Shown in pieces: positions 63,781 to 64,000 of a stretch of 64,000 nt of DNA. Each line of letters opens with the position of its first letter. Positions within the stretch are counted from its first letter, which is position 1. The translations under genes and the position numbers were made by a program. The DNA is taken from the NCBI GenBank assembly GCA_960531495.1, contig OY482860.1, forward strand, positions 9,189,710-9,253,709. Direction: 5' to 3'. The notes beneath the pieces are model-generated. The model made no database searches. It was not told the origin of the DNA and was given only the letters and a program-made list of their open reading frames with translations. The stretch is from Zeus faber (lineage: Eukaryota; Chordata; Actinopteri; Zeiformes; Zeidae).

Positions 63781-64000
63781 GTGACCGCAGCGCCGGCTCC
63801 TCAAGTCGCAGTCCCTCACGGATCAGGGTCGTTCCCTTTCACTATGACGATTTTGTTCTAGTGACTGGTTGGAACGTTATTTATTCCCCAAACTCATTTT
63901 ACAATTCCCTCAAATAAGTTGTTTGCGCTCTTGGGTTCGCAGTTCTTGCGTGTAGATGAACGAGTACCCCTCTTAACGCCACCCAAAACACCTGGAGGGT
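63781..64000. other. Start of sanbr intron
   Basis: Nothing further was recognised before the window ends. Confidence 0.6.

Overview
This is vertebrate nuclear DNA, almost certainly from a ray-finned (teleost) fish. Genes are split by GT-AG introns into short exons, intergenic DNA is AT-rich and full of dinucleotide microsatellites, and the mobile elements are typical of fish: Tc1-like and hAT-like DNA transposons, TIR-bearing MITEs, a tRNA-derived SINE, and LINE tails. The proteins match human HAAO, OXER1, PAPOLG, REL, PEX13, SANBR (KIAA1841), DRC7 and a TMEM229 family member. All identifications come from reading the translations; no search was run.

Layout from left to right. Positions 1-2285 hold an intron-containing tRNA-Ile(UAU) gene on the minus strand, flanked by two inverted copies of one interspersed repeat. 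haao (+, ten coding exons, 2286-7188) is complete. A TMEM229B-like gene (-, 8019-8485) has a clear last exon but no visible start codon. After about 4 kb of microsatellite-rich DNA comes a single-exon HCAR/OXER-type GPCR (+, 12609-13619), probably oxer1, which neighbours HAAO in human as well. papolg (+, 15859-36977) has 24 coding exons that sum to an open frame of 833 codons. An intronless full-length drc7 (-, 39135-41744) sits between papolg and rel. rel (+, 42406-52250) has ten coding exons and 630 codons. A gene-poor 6.3 kb stretch follows, then pex13 (+, 58563-62032; four exons, 426 codons) and the first coding exon of sanbr (+, from 63631), which runs off the window.

The order papolg-rel-pex13-sanbr matches human 2p16.1 (PUS10 is missing between rel and pex13). 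haao-oxer1 matches human 2p21. In human the two blocks are many megabases apart; here they abut with about 2.2 kb between coding sequences.

The most interesting observations are: (1) papolg carries a second, diverged copy of an exon pair (exons 18-19 versus 23-24) downstream of its ancestral last exon. The donor of exon 22 contains an in-frame TAA, so splicing chooses between a 739-residue human-like protein and an 833-residue protein with a duplicated tail. (2) drc7 is a full-length intronless copy with a polyadenylation signal and A tract, inserted where it shares a divergent CpG-rich promoter with rel. (3) That promoter holds two perfect kappaB sites in inverted orientation, as expected for rel autoregulation. 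(4) A (TG)69 tract ends nine bases before the exon 5 acceptor of rel. (5) Several long perfect hairpins lie in the haao and papolg 3' regions.
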